Positions 47,501-56,596 of a DNA stretch of 64,000 nt are shown here, piece after piece. Within the stretch, counting starts at the first letter, position 1. Every line of letters begins with the position of its first letter. A program made the position numbers and the translations under genes. Source of the stretch: Roseomonas gilardii subsp. gilardii (GTDB lineage: Bacteria; Pseudomonadota; Alphaproteobacteria; Acetobacterales; Acetobacteraceae); contig NZ_CP095554.1 in NCBI RefSeq assembly GCF_023078375.1, forward strand, positions 1,116,001 to 1,180,000. The letters are read 5' to 3'. The notes beneath the pieces are model-generated. The model was not told the DNA's origin. It did no database searches and saw only the letters and a list, made by a program, of their open reading frames with translations.

Positions 47501-48381
47501 ACGGCGCCCCGCCGCAGCTCCCGCAGGGCGGGCTGAACTCCACGCTGAACTACACAGCGGCGCACGCGACCTATCCGCTCAAGTGCATGCTGACGCCGAA
47601 TGTCCGCGGCAATGCCGGCTGCTACCGTCCCTTCAACGTGGAGGCGCCGGAGGGCTCGATCCTGAACCCGCGCCGCCCGGCGGCGGTGAACATGCGCACC
47701 CGCACCGGCTGGTACCTCGCCCCGAACATCTTCCGCGCGCTCTCCGAGGCGGCGCCGAGGCTGGTGCAGGCCAATACCGGCCTGCCGGTCGCCACCAACG
47801 TCTATGGCCAGGATGCCGAGGGCAACCTCTATTCCGACCACCTCTTCGTCGGCGGTGGCCAGGGCGCCTCGGCTCAGGGGGACGGCAAGTCCGGCCTGCT
47901 CTGGCCGACCTCGGCCTCCAACACCTCGATCGAACTCTTCGAGAGTCGCGCCCCGGTGCTGGTGGTGGAGAAGACCTATGTCCCCGACACGGGCGGCGCC
48001 GGCCAGTTCCGCGGCGGCCTCGGCCAGCGCGTGCGGCTGCGCAAGCTCACCGACGACGGCCGCACCACCCTGGTCTCCGTCTATCCGGAGGGCGTCACCA
48101 ACCACATCGACGGCCTCTTCGGCGGCCGGCCGGGCACGGGCGCGCGCGGCCGCGTCATCGACCTCGACGGGCGGGAGCTGCATGATTGCGGCCCCGGCGA
48201 GATGGTCGAGGTGAACAGCCCGCACGAGGTCGTGGAGGTCACCGTCAACGGCGGCTCCGGCTATGGCGACCCGGCGAAGCGCGACCCGGCGTCGCTGGCA
48301 CGGGATATGCGTCTGGGCATGGTCACGCCGGAGGGCGCCGCGCGCGACTACGGCACCGTCAAGACCACGGTCACGGCCTGA
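44551..48381 (+). CDS. fused HyuA-HyuB hydantoinase/5-oxoprolinase family protein
   Basis: A 1276-residue fusion of two subunits that are often separate. Residues 1 to about 700 are HyuA-like: RIGFDIGGTFTDFILYD (ATP-binding), ESGPAGGGLATALFGELAG, SFDMGGTTAKACMVENGR and MVGFGGAGPAHAADVARALG. From about 718 it is HyuB-like: EIMWSRLVNVVEEMWLTVVR, FACELLDPEGETLAHSP, LITNDPWLCAGHLFDIAIV, GHVSDIGG and GGAGQFRGGLGQRV. Such enzymes use ATP to open cyclic amides (5-oxoproline, hydantoins) or carboxylate ketones. The single-chain order matches 5-oxoprolinase. The receptor and permeases of an ABC importer follow in the same operon, so the importer probably brings in the substrate. Confidence 0.9.
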   Translation: MANPVPSLNRWRIGFDIGGTFTDFILYDAAEGTVRLHKRLTTPHDPSEAALIGLEELVAMGGITLAEVGEIIHGTTLVTNAVIERKGAKLGLITTKGFRDVLEMGTEQRYDIYDLFLGFPEPLVPRDLRLEVAERLDRDGRVVEVLDEEAVRTAFRSLLDAGVEAVGVCFLHAYRNPAHEQAVGRIAREEFPELAVSLSAEVVAEMWEYQRCVTTCANAYVQPLMDRYLKRLERELAARGFTGALRLMHSAGGLVSPATARAFPIRLLESGPAGGGLATALFGELAGKKDVISFDMGGTTAKACMVENGRVEIAPMLEAGRVHRFSKGSGLPIKAPVIDMIEIGAGGGSIAGIDEVGLLKVGPHSAGSDPGPACYGMGGTKPTVTDANLVLGYYDPGFFLGGRMALDKPAAERAVESVAAPLGLGVMEAAWGIHKVVVESMAAAARVHLVEKGKDPRAYAMVGFGGAGPAHAADVARALGVREVIIPPASGAASALGFLAAPLSFELVRSLPLEFSAGFDAARLNALLAELEAEGRARLVEAGVAPEGIRVERSADMRLVGQMHDIAVELPAGEIGTDSLGEIRARFTRIYAARYTSVYEGARMEAINFRLRCVGPEPKLSLTGAVGGGDTAKAVKGTRRAWFEGGWQEAKVYDRYALASGDRIPGPAIIEEREATTIVPPGDTVRVDDTLNLRIAIAAPAMAGELVTAEMPLAEAMARIEADPIALEIMWSRLVNVVEEMWLTVVRTAFSLIISESQDFACELLDPEGETLAHSPRAMPVFNLTLPRAVKALLEKYPAETLKPGDVLITNDPWLCAGHLFDIAIVTPVFREGKVVGLMGTVGHVSDIGGTKDSLRAREIFEEGFQIPPMKPFDAGVPNETFFTLFRENVRNPDQVLGDLHSFIAANALGGERLLSFMRDYGMSDLRALAAVVQGRSEKAMRDAIAALPDGDYHAEIRNNPLGKELRYPLRLTVAGDTINLDFDGAPPQLPQGGLNSTLNYTAAHATYPLKCMLTPNVRGNAGCYRPFNVEAPEGSILNPRRPAAVNMRTRTGWYLAPNIFRALSEAAPRLVQANTGLPVATNVYGQDAEGNLYSDHLFVGGGQGASAQGDGKSGLLWPTSASNTSIELFESRAPVLVVEKTYVPDTGGAGQFRGGLGQRVRLRKLTDDGRTTLVSVYPEGVTNHIDGLFGGRPGTGARGRVIDLDGRELHDCGPGEMVEVNSPHEVVEVTVNGGSGYGDPAKRDPASLARDMRLGMVTPEGAARDYGTVKTTVTA

Positions 48382-48395
48382 AGGAACGGAACAGC

Positions 48396-49952
48396 ATGAG
48401 CATCACCCCCACGCGCCGCGCCCTCCTGGCCGCCGGCGCCGCCCTGCCCGGCCTGTCGCTGCTCCGCCCGGCCTCGGCGCAGGGCCGCCGCATCCTGGTG
48501 CTCTCCAGCAACCAGGACATCCCGAACTTCGACCCGCATGTGGCGACGGGCTATTCCTCCTCCTGGCTGCTGCGCAACGTCTATGACAGCCTGGTCGGCG
48601 TCGCCGGCAGCCCGCCGAAGCCCGAGCCGCGCCTCGCCCGGAGCTGGGACATCTCCGGGGACGGCAGGACCTATACCTTCCACCTGGACCCCGCCGCGAA
48701 GTTCCACGACGGCACGCCGGTGACGGCGGAGGCGGTGCGCTATTCCTTCGAGCGCATCCTGCGCCTCAACCGGGGCAATGTCTGGATGATCCAGAACATC
48801 GTCGTGCCCGGCGGCGTCGAGGCGGTGGACGACCGCACCGTCCGCTTCCGCCTCGCCACGCCCTTCGTGCCCTTCCTCAGCGTCCTGCCCTGGATCTGGG
48901 TCGTGAACCCCAAGCAGGTCGAGGCCAACAAGGGCGCGGATGACGGCCAGACCTGGCTGCGCTCCAACATCGCCGGCTCCGGCCCCTTCGCCGTCCGCCG
49001 CGCCGAGGCCGGCAACCTCTACGAGCTGGAGCGCGTGGCCGGGGGCTGGCGCAAGGAGGGCGGCAACCTCACCGGCGCCATCTGGAAGATCACGCGCGAA
49101 ACCGCGACGCAGCGCCTGATGGTCCAGCGCGGCGAGGCGCAGGTCGCCCTTGATCTCACCTCCGAGGACATGGACACGCTCAAGGGCCGCCCCGGCGTCG
49201 TCCTGGTGATCGAGCCCGAGTACCGCACCTTCCAGATCAAGATGAACACCCGCCACGGCCCGCTGGCGGACGCCAATCTCCGCCGCGCGGTGAGCTGCGC
49301 CTTCAACTACCAGGCGATGCTCGACGTGGCCGGCTACGCCGACCTGATGACCGGCCCGCTGCCCCCCACGATCCAGGGCTTCGACAGGACGCTCCAGCCC
49401 TGGCGCACGGACCTGGAGAAGGCGAAGGGCTTCCTGGCGAAGTCGTCCTCGCCGAACGGGGGCATCAGGCTCACCGTCACCCATGTCGCGGGGCTGGAGC
49501 AGCAGCGCCGCTGGTCGCTCATCCTGCTCGACAGCCTGCGCCCGCTGGGCATCGAGCTGGAGATCCGCACCGCCACCTGGCCGGACCTCGTGGCCTCCTG
49601 CCGCTCGCCCGAGACGCTGGCGGATTTCTTTCCCGTCTACCAGACCGCCAATTACGGCGATCCGGACAACCTCGCCTATGCGGGCTTCCACTCCTCGCGG
49701 AACGGCAACTGGCAGAACCCCGTCTACAACAACCCGAAGGTCGATGCGCTGATCGAGCAGGCCCGCGCCGAGCAGGACCCGGCGAAGCGCGACGCCCTCT
49801 ACGCGCAGTTCCAGCAGGCGGTGATGGAGGATGCCTGCGACATCTTCGGCGTGCTGGAGAAGCGCAAGCTCGCGATGCGCGACACGGTGAAGGGCTACAG
49901 CTTCACCCCTGTCGCCTCCAACGCGCCCGAGCTCTTTCCGCTCTCGCTCTGA
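48396..49952 (+). CDS. ABC transporter solute-binding protein, family 5
   Basis: A 518-residue periplasmic receptor. The signal runs TPTRRALLAAGAALPGLSLLRP and ends ASAQ. Family-5 motifs: NQDIPNFDPHVATGYSSSW, RLARSWDISGDGRTYTFHL, KFHDGTPVTAEAVRYSFERI and NIAGSGPFAVRRAEAG. AAGGA upstream supports the start 15 bp after the HyuAB stop. It binds the ligand for the two permeases that follow. Peptide-type by family; the actual ligand may be a peptide, a hydantoin or another amide, since the operon starts with a hydantoinase. Confidence 0.92.
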   Translation: MSITPTRRALLAAGAALPGLSLLRPASAQGRRILVLSSNQDIPNFDPHVATGYSSSWLLRNVYDSLVGVAGSPPKPEPRLARSWDISGDGRTYTFHLDPAAKFHDGTPVTAEAVRYSFERILRLNRGNVWMIQNIVVPGGVEAVDDRTVRFRLATPFVPFLSVLPWIWVVNPKQVEANKGADDGQTWLRSNIAGSGPFAVRRAEAGNLYELERVAGGWRKEGGNLTGAIWKITRETATQRLMVQRGEAQVALDLTSEDMDTLKGRPGVVLVIEPEYRTFQIKMNTRHGPLADANLRRAVSCAFNYQAMLDVAGYADLMTGPLPPTIQGFDRTLQPWRTDLEKAKGFLAKSSSPNGGIRLTVTHVAGLEQQRRWSLILLDSLRPLGIELEIRTATWPDLVASCRSPETLADFFPVYQTANYGDPDNLAYAGFHSSRNGNWQNPVYNNPKVDALIEQARAEQDPAKRDALYAQFQQAVMEDACDIFGVLEKRKLAMRDTVKGYSFTPVASNAPELFPLSL

Positions 49953-49971
49953 CGCACGGGACAGTCCCTTC

Positions 49972-50979
49972 ATGATCCGCTACATCCTCAGGCGCATCCT
50001 CCTGCTGGTGCCGGTGCTGGTGGGGCTGTCCATCCTGGTCTTCTGCATCGCACGCCTGCTGCCGGGCGATCCCGTCCGCCTCGCCGCCGGGCCGAACGCC
50101 ACCGCCGCCGACATCGCCTCGGTGGCGAAGGAGTTCGGCCTCGACCGCCCCTTCGTCGTCCAGTACTGGGACTACGCCACCGGCCTGCTGCGCGGCGACT
50201 GGGGCGTCTCCCTCTTCACCCGCCGCCCGGTGGCGGAGGACCTCGCCGTCTATCTCCCCGCCACGCTGGAACTCGTCCTGGCGGCGATGATCCTGGCCGT
50301 CGGCCTCGGCATCCCCGCCGGCCTGCTCGCGGCGGTGTACCGCAACCGCTGGCCCGACTTCCTGTCCCGCACCGTCTCGCTCGGCGCCATCTCCATGCCG
50401 CGCTTCTTCCTGGGGCTGGTCTTCCAGCTCGCCTTCGCCATGTGGCTCGGCTGGCTACCCCTGTCCGGCCGCTTCCCGCTGACCGAGGACCCGCCGCCCA
50501 CCATCACCGGCTTCCTCACCATCGACGCGCTGGCCAGCGGCGACCTCCACGCCTTCGGTATCGCCCTGCAATACCTGGCGCTCCCCGCCATCGCGATGAG
50601 CCTTTCGCCGCTCGCCACCATCATGCGCATGATGCGCGCCTCGACCATCGAGGTGCTGGGCCAGGACTATGTCACCACCGAGCGCGCCCTCGGCCTGCCG
50701 GGCCGGCAGATCCTGTTCAAATACGTGCTGAAGAACGCCATCTCCGCCACCCTCACCGTCATCGGCCTGTATTTCGGCTGGCTGCTCGGCGGCACGGTGC
50801 TGGTGGAAACCGTCTTCGACTGGCCGGGCATCGGCCTCTACGCCACCCAGGCCGTGCTGAGCCAGGACTTCATGCCGATCATCGGCGTCACCCTCTGCAT
50901 CGGCGCGCTCTTCATCACCGTGAACCTGGTCGTGGACCTGCTCTACGGCCTGCTGAACCCAAGGGTCCGCCTCGGATGA
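49972..50979 (+). CDS. ABC transporter permease, DppB/OppB type
   Basis: A 335-residue inner-membrane permease with six helices. The start MIRYILRRILLLVPVLVGLSILVF is classic for DppB. FGLDRPFVVQYWDYATGLLRGDWG follows, and the cytoplasmic EAA-type coupling loop is TTERALGLPGRQILFKYVLKNA. The protein would pair with the next permease. The stop overlaps the following ATG (ATGA). Confidence 0.93.
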   Translation: MIRYILRRILLLVPVLVGLSILVFCIARLLPGDPVRLAAGPNATAADIASVAKEFGLDRPFVVQYWDYATGLLRGDWGVSLFTRRPVAEDLAVYLPATLELVLAAMILAVGLGIPAGLLAAVYRNRWPDFLSRTVSLGAISMPRFFLGLVFQLAFAMWLGWLPLSGRFPLTEDPPPTITGFLTIDALASGDLHAFGIALQYLALPAIAMSLSPLATIMRMMRASTIEVLGQDYVTTERALGLPGRQILFKYVLKNAISATLTVIGLYFGWLLGGTVLVETVFDWPGIGLYATQAVLSQDFMPIIGVTLCIGALFITVNLVVDLLYGLLNPRVRLG

Positions 50980-51884
50980 GCGACGTCACCGCCAGCCTGA
51001 CACCCGCTGGGGCCGGAGCCGCCACCGCCGCCCGTTCCGACCGCTGGCGCCGCGGCTTCTATCGCTTCCGCAGTTCCTGGGTCTCGATCCTCGGCCTCGC
51101 CATCGTCGCGGTGCTCCTCCTCCTCGCCACGATCGGCCCCGCCATCATCCCTTATCCGCAGCACGTCGCCGGGATGGTGGACACCGCCTCCCGCTTCATC
51201 CCGCCCTCCGCCGCGCACTGGTTCGGCACCAACGAGGTCGGGCAGGACGTGCTCTCCCTCACCGTCGCCGGCACCCGCATCTCCCTCCTCTCCGGCCTCG
51301 CCGTGGTGATCCTCGGCAGCGCCGTGGGCATCCTGGCCGGCGCCCTGGCGGGCTTCCTCGGCGGCTGGGTGGACGAGGTGCTGATGCGCCTCTCCGACCT
51401 GATGCTCACCGTGCCCGGCCTCATCCTCGCCATGGCCGTCGCCGCCGCCCTCGGCCCCGGGCTGCTGAACATGGTCCTCGCCATCACCCTGTCCTGGTGG
51501 CCCGGCTATGCCCGCCTCGTGCGCGGCGAGGTCATCGCGAAGAAGGAGGAGCAGTTCGTCATCGCCGCCCGCGCCGTCGGCGCCGGCACCGGCCGCCTGC
51601 TCTTCCGCCACATCCTGCCCAACATCATGAGCCCCATTATCGTGAAGATGTCGCTCGACATGGGCTTCGCCATCCTCACCGTCGCCTCGCTCGGCTTCAT
51701 CGGCATCGGCGTGAAGCCGCCCACGCCGGAATGGGGCTCCCTCCTCTCCGTCGCCCGCGGCAACATGCCCGACTACTGGTGGACGGCGATCTTCCCCGGC
51801 CTCGCCATCTTCCTCGCCGTCTTCGGCTTCAACCTCCTCGGCGATGGGTTGCGTGACGTGCTGGACCCGAAGGCCCGCCGCTAG
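50976..51884 (+). CDS. ABC transporter permease, DppC/OppC type
   Basis: A 302-residue permease of the DppC type. A 30-residue soluble start is followed by a first helix (VSILGLAIVAVLLLLATIGP), then HWFGTNEVGQDVLSLTVAGTR, which is the usual DppC landmark, and a coupling loop FVIAARAVGAGTGRLLFRHI. The PPTPEWGSLLSVARG segment is also typical. Its start overlaps the stop of the first permease. A structured repeat separates it from the ATPase genes, which is unusual for a transporter operon. Confidence 0.93.
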   Translation: MSDVTASLTPAGAGAATAARSDRWRRGFYRFRSSWVSILGLAIVAVLLLLATIGPAIIPYPQHVAGMVDTASRFIPPSAAHWFGTNEVGQDVLSLTVAGTRISLLSGLAVVILGSAVGILAGALAGFLGGWVDEVLMRLSDLMLTVPGLILAMAVAAALGPGLLNMVLAITLSWWPGYARLVRGEVIAKKEEQFVIAARAVGAGTGRLLFRHILPNIMSPIIVKMSLDMGFAILTVASLGFIGIGVKPPTPEWGSLLSVARGNMPDYWWTAIFPGLAIFLAVFGFNLLGDGLRDVLDPKARR

Positions 51885-51887
51885 ATG

Positions 51888-52251
51888 GTCCGGCCTGCCG
51901 CATCCCGGGGCGAGGCTCCGCCTCTCCCCGGTCCCCTCTCCGCCAGGACTCTTCGGGCCCTGGACCCCAAGAGTTGGCTCGGATGGTGGCCGTCAGCCTG
52001 CGGGCTGATCCCTGGGGGGCCGGTGGACCGGCGGGAATCCGGAAGGGAAAACAACACCCTGGCCGCGCTGGCGGCACCGGCAGACGCCGGAGAGCATGTC
52101 TTTCCGGCGCGATCCGGTCGCCGCCGAGAGCCAGCGAATGGGAGGTCCAGGACCCCCGGGGAGACCTCCAGGGTCCTGGCGGATGGGGTTTGGGGGCCGA
52201 AGCACTGCTTCGGCGCCGAAGGCCGGCAGAGCCTTCCCCAAGGCCGGCAGG
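51888..52251 (+). repeat. dispersed structured intergenic element, copy H (inside the ABC operon)
   Basis: Copy H lies between the second permease and the first ATPase gene, all on the plus strand. Distal arm outer hairpin GGGGCGAGGC / GCCTCTCCCC (51906-51929), then CCAGGACTC / GGGCCCTGG (51942-51962, imperfect). The A-rich strand is reduced to GAAGGGAAAACAACACC (52041-52057). Core stem CGCCGGAGAG / CTTTCCGGCG (52085-52109). Proximal arm CCAGGACCC / GGGTCCTGG with an enlarged loop (52147-52179). Extra repeats of GCCGAAG and AAGGCCGGCAG at the right end are not in other copies. Confidence 0.8.
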
Positions 52252-52264
52252 GATGAGCTGAACC

Positions 52265-53292
52265 ATGGCGCTACTGGAAATCCGCGACCTGCACCTGGCG
52301 ATGCGCTCCTTCGAGGGCGAGGCGCATGTGCTGAACGGCATCCACCTCACCGTCGAGCGCGGCGAGATCTGGGGCATCGTGGGGGAGACGGGCTGCGGCA
52401 AGTCGCTGACCGGCCTGTCGGTCTCGCGCCTCGTGCCCTCGCCCCCGGCCCGCTACATCCGGGGGGAGATCCGCTTCGAGGGGAGGGACCTCCTCCGGGC
52501 CAGCGAGGAGGAGATGCGCGCCCTGCGCGGCCGCCGCATCGGCATGATCTTCCAGGACCCGACCACGAACCTGAACCCCGTCTTCACCATCGGCGAGCAG
52601 ATCACCGATGTCGCGCTCCATGCCGGCCGCGCCGACCCGGGGCTGCTGGGCCTCGTCCCCGGCGCCTCGCGCCGCGCCATGCGCCAGGCCGCGCAACGCC
52701 GCGCGGTGGAGGCGCTGGAGGAGGTGGGCATCCCCGACGCCGCCGCGCGCCTCGGGGACTATCCGCACCAGTTCTCCGGCGGCATGCGCCAGCGCGTGCT
52801 GATCGCCATGGCGCTGGTGGGCCGCCCCGACCTGCTGATCGCCGACGAGCCCACCACGGCGCTCGACGTTTCCGTGCAGGCGCAGATCCTGCGGCTGATC
52901 CACGACCTCGTGCGTGAGCACCGCCTCGGCGTGCTGTTCATCACCCACAATCTCGGCGTGGTGGCGCAGCTCTGCACCCATGTCGCGGTGATGTACGCCG
53001 GCAATGTCGCGGAGGCCGGGCCGGTGAGGGAGGTGCTGAAGCACCCCGTCCACCCCTATACCCGCGCGCTGATGGCCGCCGTCCCCACCGCCGGCACGAA
53101 GCGTGGCGAGCTCCAGGGCCTCGCCGGCACGGTCCCGAACCTGATCGCCCCGCCGCCGGGCTGCCGCTTCGCCACCCGCTGCCCCTGGGCCGAGCCCGCC
53201 TGCGATGCCGCCCTGCCGCCGATGGAAGGCTTCGGCCCGCATCACGAGGCCGCCTGCCTCGTTGCCGCCCGGGCGCGGAAGGAGGCCGCCTG

Positions 53293-53293
<1 letters not shown>
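52265..53293 (+). CDS. ABC transporter ATPase, DppD/OppD type
   Basis: A 342-residue ATPase. Walker A is [11 protein letters not shown], the Q-loop [18 protein letters not shown], the signature [15 protein letters not shown], Walker [14 protein letters not shown] and the H-loop ITHNLG. The C-terminal oligopeptide-transporter extension has [19 protein letters not shown] with the paired cysteines typical of DppD/OppD (iron-sulfur or zinc site). It shares one base with the next ATPase gene (stop TGA, start ATG). Its permeases are 380 bp upstream, across copy H of the repeat. Confidence 0.93.
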
Positions 53294-54135
<842 letters not shown>

Positions 54136-54216
54136 TCGCCCCGGGCCTGCCCCGTTAACCAGGGAGCATCCGCCGGGCAGCGTGTATGCTGGCCGTGGCT
54201 GTGGAGTTGTGGCGGA

Positions 54217-54726
54217 ATGATCGATATCCTTCTGAAACTACGGTATATCCTGGTCCTCGCATCGGTGGGCGTCTTCGCGGGCGCCCTGCTCGTGCTCTGG
54301 GATGCCGTGCTGCGACTCTGGCGGGCGTTCTCGGCCTTCCGCCAGGGCATGGAAATCTTCGTCATCCCGACCGTCCTCGGCGCGGCGGACAAGTTCCTCT
54401 TCAGCATCGCGCTGATGATCTTCGCCTATGCGATCACCTTCTGCTTCGTGCTGGATCTCTCGGCCGAGGTGCGGCGCAAGCTGCCCGCCTGGATGATCGT
54501 CGATACCGTCTCGGAGCTGAAGAACCTGCTCTTCCAGCTCGTCATCCTCTACCTGGTCGTGCATGTCGCGATCGAGGTCGCGGAGGCCGAGGATACCAGC
54601 AACTGGTCCCTGCTGGTCGTTCCCACCGCGGTCCTTCTCCTTGCGGCGGCGATGAAGCTGATCTCCCTCTCCTCGCATCTGACGGCGAGCCACCAGGGGA
54701 ATGGTGCGCCGCACGAGCCGGATTGA
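54217..54726 (+). CDS. UPF0114/YqhA-like membrane protein
   Basis: A 169-residue protein with four hydrophobic helices: near 10-30 (YILVLASVGVFAGALLVLW), 58-82 (FLFSIALMIFAYAITFCFVL), 105-122 (NLLFQLVILYLVVHVAIEV) and 133-152. DTVSELKNLLFQLVI resembles the conserved DATSLKNKVAASIV of E. coli YqhA, which suggests UPF0114. The role of this family is not established. It stands alone, 81 bp after the ATPase gene and 106 bp before the AbgB-like gene. Confidence 0.68.
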   Translation: MIDILLKLRYILVLASVGVFAGALLVLWDAVLRLWRAFSAFRQGMEIFVIPTVLGAADKFLFSIALMIFAYAITFCFVLDLSAEVRRKLPAWMIVDTVSELKNLLFQLVILYLVVHVAIEVAEAEDTSNWSLLVVPTAVLLLAAAMKLISLSSHLTASHQGNGAPHEPD

Positions 54727-54832
54727 GAAACCGGGCCCGCCCCGCGCACGGAACCGCTGACCCGGCTGGACAGCGCGCCACGCCCGGCTATGACAGGCCA
54801 AAGACGACAAACCGGCCGAGGAGACTCCCGAC

Positions 54833-56257
54833 ATGCGCAACACCCCGCGCATCTGGCAACTCGTGGACGCGAAGCGGGACGAGATGATCGCCCTCGCCGA
54901 CCGCGTCTGGGAAACGCCCGAACCCCTCTACACCGAGCACCGTTCCGCCGCTGCCCATATCGAGGCGCTGGAGCAGCAGGGCTTCCGCGTCGAGGCCGGC
55001 GTCGCCGGCATCCCCACCGCCATCATGGCGGAGGCCGGGGAGGGCGGCCCCGTCATCGCCATCCTGGGTGAGTACGACGCCCTGCCGGGCCTCTCGCAAC
55101 AGGCCGGCCTCGCCGAGCCGAAGCCCGTCGAAGGCCAGAACGGCGCCGGCCATGGCTGCGGCCACAACCTCCTCGGCGCCGGCGCGCTCTTCGCCGCCAC
55201 GGCGGTGAAGGACTGGCTGGCCGAGCGCGGCATCCAGGGCCGCGTCCGCTACTATGGCTGCCCCGCCGAGGAAGGCGGCGCCGGCAAGACCTTCATGGTC
55301 CGCGCGGGCCTCTTCGACGATGCCGACATCGCCATCACCTGGCACCCGGACTCCTTCGCCGGCGTCTCGCCCGCCATTGCGCTCGCCAACACCCGCGTGG
55401 ACTTCACCTTCACCGGCCGTGCCTCGCACGCCGCCGCCGCGCCGGAGCTGGGCCGCTCCGCCCTCGATGCCGTCGAGCTGATGAACATCGGCGTCAACTA
55501 CATGCGCGAGCACATGAACAGCGAGGCCCGCGTCCACTACGCCATCCTCGACGCCGGCGGCATCGCCCCCAATGTGGTGCAGCCGCGCGCGAAGGTCCGC
55601 TACGCCATCCGCAACACCGATGTCGCCGGCATGCGCGCGCTGTTCGAGCGGGTGAAGAAGATCGCCCAGGGCGCCGCGCTGATGACGGAAACCACGCTGG
55701 CGGTGAAGGTCGTCAGCGCCTTCTCCAACCTCGTCGGCAACCGCCCGCTGGAAGAGGCCATGCAGGCCGAGTTCGACCGCCTCGGCCCACCGGAATTCGA
55801 TGAGGCCGACCGCGCCTACGCCGCTGCCATCCGCGGCACGCTGGACCAGGGCGACATCCGCGCCGCCTTCCGCAGCGCCGGCCTGCCCTTCGATCCGTCC
55901 ATGGACCTCTGCAACACCATCGTGCCCCTGGACGCCCCCCGGAAGCCCGCCGTCGGCTCCACCGATGTCGGCGACGTCTCCTGGGTCGTCCCCACGGTGC
56001 AGGCCCATGGCGCCACCTGCGCCACCGGCACGCCCTTCCACTCCTGGCAGCTCACCGCCCAGGGAAAGAGCCCGCATGCCCATAAGGGCATGATCCATGC
56101 CGCCAAGGTGATGGCCGCCACCGCCACGGCGGCGCTGGAGAACCCGGAGCTCATCGCCCGCGCCAAGGCCGATCTTGCCCGCCGCCTCGAAGGCCAGCGC
56201 TACGAAAGCCCCATCCCGGCCGAGATCCCGCCGCCGCTGGATATGGCCAAGGGCTGA
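54833..56257 (+). CDS. AbgB-like M20 family amidohydrolase
   Basis: A 474-residue metal-dependent hydrolase resembling p-aminobenzoyl-glutamate hydrolase subunit B. Seen: VWETPEPLYTEHRSAAAHIE, AILGEYDALPGLSQQAG, the metal-binding NGAGHGCGHNLLGAGALFA, the catalytic Glu pair in YGCPAEEGGAGKTFM, and STDVGDVSWVVPTVQ. AbgB usually works with AbgA, and no AbgA gene is present, so it may act alone on another acyl-amino acid. GAGGAG upstream supports the start. The nearby peptide-type importer could supply its substrate. Confidence 0.88.
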   Translation: MRNTPRIWQLVDAKRDEMIALADRVWETPEPLYTEHRSAAAHIEALEQQGFRVEAGVAGIPTAIMAEAGEGGPVIAILGEYDALPGLSQQAGLAEPKPVEGQNGAGHGCGHNLLGAGALFAATAVKDWLAERGIQGRVRYYGCPAEEGGAGKTFMVRAGLFDDADIAITWHPDSFAGVSPAIALANTRVDFTFTGRASHAAAAPELGRSALDAVELMNIGVNYMREHMNSEARVHYAILDAGGIAPNVVQPRAKVRYAIRNTDVAGMRALFERVKKIAQGAALMTETTLAVKVVSAFSNLVGNRPLEEAMQAEFDRLGPPEFDEADRAYAAAIRGTLDQGDIRAAFRSAGLPFDPSMDLCNTIVPLDAPRKPAVGSTDVGDVSWVVPTVQAHGATCATGTPFHSWQLTAQGKSPHAHKGMIHAAKVMAATATAALENPELIARAKADLARRLEGQRYESPIPAEIPPPLDMAKG

Positions 56258-56258
56258 T

Positions 56259-56592
56259 CGGGCGTTCTTGGGGGCAAGGCTTCGCCTTCCCCCCAAACCC
56301 CCATCCACCAGGACCCTGCGGGCCCTGGACCCGATGAGTTGGCTGCTGCTGACGCCGGATCGCGCCGGAGAGCCTCGCTCTCCGGCGACGGCCGGTGCCA
56401 CCAGCGCGGACAAGGTGATTTTCTTTCGGGAGCCCCGCTGATCCACCTGCTCCCTGGGATCGGCCTGCGGGCTGGCGGCACCACCCGTGCCAACGAAAGG
56501 CGGGGTCTGGGGGGATACCATCCCCCCAGCGGAGGGGGCCGGGGGAGGCGGAGCCTCAGCCCGGGGTCGGCCCCGGGGAGCAACACCCAACC
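56259..56592 (-). repeat. dispersed structured intergenic element, copy I
   Basis: Copy I occupies the whole convergent gap between the AbgB-like and polygalacturonase genes, 1 bp from one stop and about 5 from the other. Outer hairpin GGGGGCAAGGC / GCCTTCCCCCC (56270-56294). Proximal arm CCAGGACCC / GGGCCCTGG (56308-56328). Core stem CGCCGGAGAGC / GCTCTCCGGCG around CTC (56363-56387). The A-rich strand is read on the minus strand. Distal arm CTGGGGGGAT / ATCCCCCCAG, perfect (56507-56529), then GGGGGAGGC / GCCTCAGCCC. Its distal arm is nearly identical to that of copy J. Confidence 0.9.
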
Positions 56593-56596
56593 GACC

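Noticed and set aside
44374-48225. 1283-codon open frame on the minus strand opposite the HyuA-HyuB gene
   Set aside because: It is the antisense shadow of a strongly conserved gene in very GC-rich DNA, is rich in Arg, Gly, Asp and His, and shows no domain motif. The same applies to 26074-29307 (plus) and 48348-49973 (minus).
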